A stretch of DNA of 20,690 nucleotides from Deltaproteobacteria bacterium (lineage in GTDB: Bacteria > Desulfobacterota > Desulfobacteria > Desulfobacterales > ETH-SRB1), in the NCBI GenBank assembly GCA_030627475.1, contig DAOURZ010000002.1, positions 1-20,690 of the forward strand. The letters run 5' to 3'. A program made the position numbers and the translations under genes. Shown here one piece after another: positions 17,035 through 20,690 of the stretch; within the stretch, counting starts at the first letter, position 1; every line of letters begins with the position of its first letter. A model generated the notes under the pieces. It searched no databases and was not told the origin of the DNA. It saw only the letters and a program-made list of their open reading frames with translations.

Positions 17035-17309
17035 CTAAATAGCCTTATATTTTTCTTCCAATAATTCTATTCCCGTTTTACCTCATTATTTTTTTTCGTT
17101 CATGTTCTAAGCAGAATTTTCGAAAATTTTTCATTAGCATCAGTCCGTATTTCATGCGATTTTAATTTATCGCAGTCCATGAAGCCGTTGTATTGTACTG
17201 TGAATTGCCTGCAATCCGGATATCTCGGGATAGATGCAGTGGAATCGGCCATATTGTTCTACGCAGATACTTTATTGTATTAGTTTAAACCTTTCATTGG
17301 AGATTTATA
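17035..17309. other. 275-base leader region of rny, no gene seen
   Basis: No coding frame or RNA gene is recognised here. Visible structures are a perfect palindrome AATTTTCGAAAATT (near 17116-17129), a hairpin TGCGAT/ATCGCA with 8-base loop (17155-17174), and a possible decayed MITE end TTTCGTTCATGTTCT (17094-17108). A promoter for rny must lie here or upstream, but I see no strong -35/-10 pair. TTGGAG at 17296-17301 is the ribosome binding site of rny. Confidence 0.4.
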
Positions 17310-18872
17310 ATGGATGTATATATAGTTCTGACCGGCATAGTTGCCTTTATTGCAGGTTTTGCCGTTGCCTATTGGGTGAAAGGGAAAATGGTATTCGAGA
17401 AGGTCAAGTATGCTGAAGAAGAGGCCGTGCGAATATTAAATGATGCTCAACGTAAATCAGAGGTTTTATTAAGAGAAGCAAAAATTGAATCTAAAGATAT
17501 TCTTTACAAAACAAAGGCTGAGTTTGATGCAGAAACTAAAGAGACTAAAAGTGAATTAAAAAAAAGAGAGAACAGGTTGATACAAAAAGAGGAAAATATC
17601 GACCGTAAAATTGATCAAGTTGAGCGGAGAGAACGGGATTTTACTCGAAAAGAGAAGGTGTTAACCAAGAGAGAGGAAAATGTTGAACAAAGTACGCTGA
17701 AATATAATGCATTAATCGAAGAGCAGAAAATTCAGCTTGAAAAGATTTCCGGTTTAACAGCAGGGCAGGCTAAGGAGCTATTAATAAGGGCAATGGAGAA
17801 TGAGGCGCGATATGAAGGCGCTAAACTTATCAAAAGAATTGAAAATGAAACAAAAGAGGAAGCAGACAAAAGAGCTAAAAAGATAATGGCTACTGCTATT
17901 CAAAGATATGCCGGAGATTTTGTGGCTGAACGAACAGTTTCTGTGGTACATTTGCCAAATGATGAGATGAAGGGACGAATTATAGGAAGGGAAGGGCGGA
18001 ATATTCGTGCAATTGAAGCGGCAACAGGCATCGATCTCATTATTGACGATACTCCCGAGGCCGTCATCCTTTCCGGTTTTAATCCGGTAAGACGAGAAGT
18101 CGCCAGACTTTCTTTGATAAGATTAATATCCGATGGTAGAATACATCCCGCCAGAATTGAAGATGTTGTAAAAAAAGTTGGTCTGGAAGTTGATTTAGTT
18201 ATAAAGGAAGCAGGAGAACAGGCGGCATTTGATTTGGGTGTGCATGGTATAAATAACGAGCTGATTAAGTATGTAGGAAGATTGAAATTTCGTACAAGTT
18301 ATGCGCAGAATGTTCTGCAGCATTCAGTAGAAGTGGGTTTTTTGAGCGGTATTATGGCTTCTGAATTGGGACTTAATTCAAAATTAGCAAAACGTATGGG
18401 ATTATTACATGATATCGGGAAAGCTATTGATCACGAGGTAGAAGGGCCGCATGCGGTAATTGGTTCTAAGCTCGCCAAAAAATTTGGTGAAAATTCCAGG
18501 GTTGTACATTCTATTGCGGCTCATCATGAAGATGTGCCACCTAATTCTGTTTATGCGCTATTAGTACAAGCAGCAGATGGTCTTTCAGGCGCAAGACCAG
18601 GGGCACGCAAGGAACTGCTTGAAAATTATATTAAAAGACTGGAAGATCTTGAGCAGATAGCGAATTCCTTTAAAGGGGTCGCCAATACTTATGCAATTCA
18701 AGCGGGGAGGGAGCTCAGAGTTATCGTTGAAAGTAATATTATTTCAGATGAGGAAGCTGTTCTTCTTAGCAGAGATATTGTAAAAAAGATTGAAGAATCG
18801 TTAACTTTTCCAGGTCAGATCAGAGTTACAGTTATACGTGAAACGAGATCGGTAGAATATGCAAATAAATAG
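17310..18872 (+). CDS. rny: Ribonuclease Y
   Basis: RNase Y is a membrane-anchored endoribonuclease that initiates mRNA decay, the functional counterpart of RNase E in many bacteria. The 520 aa show all parts in order. There is an N-terminal membrane segment (about 4-22) and a long charged coiled coil (about 35-190). A KH RNA-binding domain (about 208-275) has the GREG loop at 226-229. An HD domain (about 333-430) has [10 protein letters not shown] (His367/Asp368) and AAHHEDVPP, and a C-terminal domain ends in EYANK. TTGGAG precedes the ATG. It lies after the 6S RNA and before tyrS, with a palindromic repeat between. Confidence 0.97.
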   Translation: MDVYIVLTGIVAFIAGFAVAYWVKGKMVFEKVKYAEEEAVRILNDAQRKSEVLLREAKIESKDILYKTKAEFDAETKETKSELKKRENRLIQKEENIDRKIDQVERRERDFTRKEKVLTKREENVEQSTLKYNALIEEQKIQLEKISGLTAGQAKELLIRAMENEARYEGAKLIKRIENETKEEADKRAKKIMATAIQRYAGDFVAERTVSVVHLPNDEMKGRIIGREGRNIRAIEAATGIDLIIDDTPEAVILSGFNPVRREVARLSLIRLISDGRIHPARIEDVVKKVGLEVDLVIKEAGEQAAFDLGVHGINNELIKYVGRLKFRTSYAQNVLQHSVEVGFLSGIMASELGLNSKLAKRMGLLHDIGKAIDHEVEGPHAVIGSKLAKKFGENSRVVHSIAAHHEDVPPNSVYALLVQAADGLSGARPGARKELLENYIKRLEDLEQIANSFKGVANTYAIQAGRELRVIVESNIISDEEAVLLSRDIVKKIEESLTFPGQIRVTVIRETRSVEYANK

Positions 18873-18879
18873 AATTTGT

Positions 18880-18962
18880 AACGGTTGTCGGTTTACAGTT
18901 GACGGTTTTTTCAATGAAATAGGCAATGACTGAAGTATTTTAACCGTGAACCGACAACCGTT
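18880..18962. repeat. Palindromic repeat, family 2, copy 2
   Basis: Perfect 14-base arms AACGGTTGTCGGTT (18880-18893) and AACCGACAACCGTT (18949-18962), with an extra inner ACGGTT/AACCGT pairing, flank an AT-rich centre. This 83-base structure fills the space between rny and tyrS. Its last 17 bases are identical to the end of the repeat at 2163-2197. It could be a small mobile or REP-type element; as RNA it would fold strongly, but no T-run follows. Confidence 0.7.
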
Positions 18963-19008
18963 TTATGTAATTGAAATTTTTAAATATTCAAAAAGTCAGG
19001 TTGTTTAT

Positions 19009-20304
19009 ATGAATAATATAATTGATATCCTTAATGAAAGAGGATTTATTGAGAATACAACTCACGATAAAGAGTTGAGCCGATACTTGGAAAATGAGAA
19101 CGTAACTTGTTATATTGGTTTTGATCCAACTGCAACCAGCTTGCATGTTGGGAGTCTTGTTCCTTTAATGATGCTTGCTTACATGCAAAAATACGGATAT
19201 CGTCCAATCGCTCTTATAGGGGGTGGAACCGGGCTTGTCGGAGATCCAAGCGGAAAAACCGAAACAAGACAGCTTCTTGATACGGGGAGCATTGAAGAAA
19301 ATATATGTGGGATTAAAAAGCAAATTTCAAGTTTTATAGACTTTAGTGATGGAAAGGCCATTTTATTGAATAATGCTGAGTGGCTTTCGAAGTTAGAATA
19401 TATTCCTTTTTTAAGAGATGTAGGGCGACATTTTTCAGTCAATCGTATGATAAAGGCCGAAAGTTATAAAATGCGTCTTGAAGCTGAAGAAGGTCTTAAT
19501 TTTATTGAATTTAACTATATGCTTTTGCAGGCATATGATTTTCTGAAACTTTTTGATAAGTATGGATGCAAGCTACAGCTTGGCGGAAGTGATCAATGGG
19601 GTAATATCGTTGCCGGCATCAACCTTATTAGACGTATGCGGCATGAAACTGCATTTGGTATGATTTTGCCATTAATTACAACCAATAGCGGCGAAAAGAT
19701 GGGAAAAACAGCTAAAGGAGCTGTTTGGCTTGATAGCGCAAAAACGACACCATATGAATTTTATCAATACTGGATAAATACAGATGATCAGGATGTTGCA
19801 AGATTCATGGCGCTTTATACTTTTTTACCTATGGATGAGATCCGCGCTATTGAAAATTGCGGTGAAGTAGATGTGAATGGTGCTAAAGCTGTATTGGCTT
19901 TTGAAGTTACACAGCTTGTTCATGGAAGAGAAGAGGCAATTAAGGCATATAATGCATCTGCCAATATTTTTGGGGTTAGTGCTGTTCCTGAAAAAATATT
20001 ACCCTCAAGCAATATACCGCGAAGTATATCGGCATTTGATGATGCTTCAGTCCCTCATTCATATATTGAAATTAATCGGTTAGAGGAAGGAATCCCTGCA
20101 TTTAAGCTGTTTCATGTGGTTGGATTGGCTGATACAAGCAGTGCCTCAAGGAGACTGATCACTCAGGGCGGTGCTTATTTAAATGGTAAGCGCTTGGAGT
20201 CATTTGATTATTTAATAACGGATAGTGATGTTGATAATATGGAAATATTATTAAGGGCAGGAAAAAAACGGTTTCATAAATTAAAAATAAAAAATACTGC
20301 TTGA
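19009..20304 (+). CDS. tyrS: Tyrosyl-tRNA synthetase
   Basis: This class I synthetase charges tRNA-Tyr. It is 431 aa from ATG 19009. Motifs are GFDPTATSLHVGSLVPL with the HIGH-type HVGS (46-49), the tyrosine/tRNA-site segment QLGGSDQWGNI (190-200), and the KMSKS-type loop KMGKT (230-234). A C-terminal S4 RNA-binding domain contains ASRRLITQGGAYLNGKRL. These features mark the TyrS1 form. A GTG at 18946 lies in frame but inside the palindromic repeat and would add 21 unrelated residues. TyrS homology begins near ATG 19009, although its Shine-Dalgarno (CAGG, 18997-19000) is weak. An intrinsic terminator follows the stop. Confidence 0.97.
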   Translation: MNNIIDILNERGFIENTTHDKELSRYLENENVTCYIGFDPTATSLHVGSLVPLMMLAYMQKYGYRPIALIGGGTGLVGDPSGKTETRQLLDTGSIEENICGIKKQISSFIDFSDGKAILLNNAEWLSKLEYIPFLRDVGRHFSVNRMIKAESYKMRLEAEEGLNFIEFNYMLLQAYDFLKLFDKYGCKLQLGGSDQWGNIVAGINLIRRMRHETAFGMILPLITTNSGEKMGKTAKGAVWLDSAKTTPYEFYQYWINTDDQDVARFMALYTFLPMDEIRAIENCGEVDVNGAKAVLAFEVTQLVHGREEAIKAYNASANIFGVSAVPEKILPSSNIPRSISAFDDASVPHSYIEINRLEEGIPAFKLFHVVGLADTSSASRRLITQGGAYLNGKRLESFDYLITDSDVDNMEILLRAGKKRFHKLKIKNTA

Positions 20305-20305
20305 C

Positions 20306-20337
20306 AAAAGCAGAAGTATTATGTAGAGTCTGCTTTT
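20306..20337 (+). terminator. Intrinsic terminator of tyrS
   Basis: AAAAGCAGA (20306-20314) and TCTGCTTTT (20329-20337) form a 9-bp stem with a 14-base loop, ending in a T-run (20334-20339). It begins 2 bases after the tyrS stop codon. Only five of the base pairs lie in the GCAGA core, so strength is moderate. Confidence 0.65.
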
Positions 20338-20393
20338 TTCATTCACTTGTTTGGAAGATAAACATTTTTATGATTAATTATTAAAAATACTTC

Positions 20394-20422
20394 TTGACAT
20401 GTTCAACCCTTTTGTGTTTTAA
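20394..20422 (+). promoter_or_regulatory. Possible upstream rRNA promoter
   Basis: A consensus TTGACA (20394-20399) is followed after 17 bases by a poor -10 (TTTTAA, 20417-20422). A 10-base inverted repeat, AAAAATACTT (20383-20392) and AAGTATTTTT (20421-20430), brackets it and could be an operator. The -35 region repeats AAAAATACT-N-CTTGACA seen at the tyrS stop (20290-20306). Confidence 0.35.
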
Positions 20423-20475
20423 GTATTTTTTGTCAGGCGGCAGGAATTATAATTAAAAAATAATTCATTAAAGTG

Positions 20476-20504
20476 TTGACAAATAATTTGAATGAATATA
20501 CACT
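20476..20504 (+). promoter_or_regulatory. Main promoter of the rRNA operon
   Basis: TTGACA (20476-20481), a 17-base spacer, and TACACT (20499-20504) lie about 120 bases before the mature 16S start. This is the strongest promoter match in the 322-base gap between tyrS and 16S rRNA, with AT-rich sequence upstream that could act as an UP element. Confidence 0.7.
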
Positions 20505-20530
20505 ATCTTTTTTTGTGATTCATTCACATT

Positions 20531-20568
20531 CCGCTTTTTTAAAAGCGGTAGCTTGATCTTTGAAAACT
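20531..20568 (+). promoter_or_regulatory. rRNA leader hairpin and boxA-like antitermination site
   Basis: A tight hairpin CCGCTTTT-TT-AAAAGCGG (20531-20548) is followed a few bases later by TGATCTTTGAAAACT (20554-20568), which resembles the boxA antitermination sequence found in rRNA leaders. The order hairpin then boxA matches boxB-boxA of E. coli rrn leaders. The role in NusB/S10-dependent antitermination is inferred. Confidence 0.55.
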
Positions 20569-20625
20569 AAATAGTGACAAATTATTATTGAGTTGGGTCC
20601 ACATAATATTTAAAATATTATAAGT

Positions 20626-20690
20626 TAATTTGAGAGTTTGATCCTGGCTCAGAATGAACGCTGGCGGCGTGCTTAACACATGCAAGTCGA
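20626..20690 (+). rRNA. 16S ribosomal RNA, 5' end (cut by window edge)
   Basis: The conserved 16S start is plain: GAGTTTGATCCTGGCTCAG, then GAACGCTGGCGGCGTGC and TTAACACATGCAAGTCGA. By alignment to E. coli position 1, the mature end falls near 20626. Only about 65 bases are present. The GAATGAACGCTGGCGGCGTGCTTAAC variant is common in deltaproteobacteria, but 65 bases cannot fix a genus. Confidence 0.97.

Noticed and set aside
17110..17135. Palindrome AATTTTCGAAAATT and following Ts as the 6S terminator
   Set aside because: The arms are contiguous, giving no usable loop, and pairing is almost all A-T; it lies about 80 bases past the 6S 3' end.

Overview
The window looks like chromosomal, mostly housekeeping DNA from an AT-rich sulfate-reducer-type deltaproteobacterium (Desulfobacterota, probably Desulfobacterales). 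The basis is: (a) an F1Fo ATP synthase operon running b'-b-delta-alpha-gamma-beta-epsilon with no a or c subunit gene, the split arrangement known from that phylum; (b) a rod-shape operon mreBCD-mrdA-rodA; (c) zapB-zapA-6S RNA-rny-tyrS; and (d) a 16S rRNA 5' end whose first ~60 bases look deltaproteobacterial. The taxon is inferred from gene order and motifs, not from a database search.

Layout. 1-1230: a conserved-looking but unrecognised gene (129-917) and a convergent tRNA-Pro(GGG) with encoded CCA and its own promoter. Both lie between two inverted copies of a small non-coding element with terminal inverted repeats (MITE-like). 1267-8933: a cell-wall block of LD-carboxypeptidase, an AmpC-fold serine hydrolase, then mreB, mreC, mreD, mrdA (PBP2) and rodA. 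A REP-like palindromic pair and a hairpin sit between mrdA and rodA. 9071-15050: the ATP synthase operon, with a near-consensus promoter in front and a strong intrinsic terminator behind. 15185-15943: a GlmU-like uridyltransferase with only the N-terminal domain. 15983-16162: a third, full-length copy of the MITE-like element. 16224-17034: zapB-like, zapA and 6S RNA. 17310-20304: rny and tyrS, separated by a palindromic repeat that also occurs between the LD-carboxypeptidase and serine hydrolase genes. 20305-20690: tyrS terminator, promoter(s) and leader of a ribosomal RNA operon, and the first 65 or so bases of 16S rRNA.

How the parts fit. The cell-wall genes cover peptide trimming in muropeptide recycling (LD-carboxypeptidase, probably with the unexported serine hydrolase) and lateral wall synthesis (MreBCD scaffold, PBP2 transpeptidase, RodA glycosyltransferase). 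The GlmU domain would feed UDP-GlcNAc into the same wall. ZapA/ZapB belong to septal division. The ATP synthase, RNase Y, TyrRS, tRNA, 6S RNA and rRNA are core energy and information functions.

I found no defence island, phage, CRISPR array or novel enzyme system. The most interesting material is non-coding: the three-copy MITE-like family placed at gene starts and promoters (one copy abuts the -35 box of the tRNA promoter), a second palindromic repeat that creates spurious GTG starts on two unrelated genes, the unusually clean 6S RNA between zapA and rny, and the layered rRNA control region.
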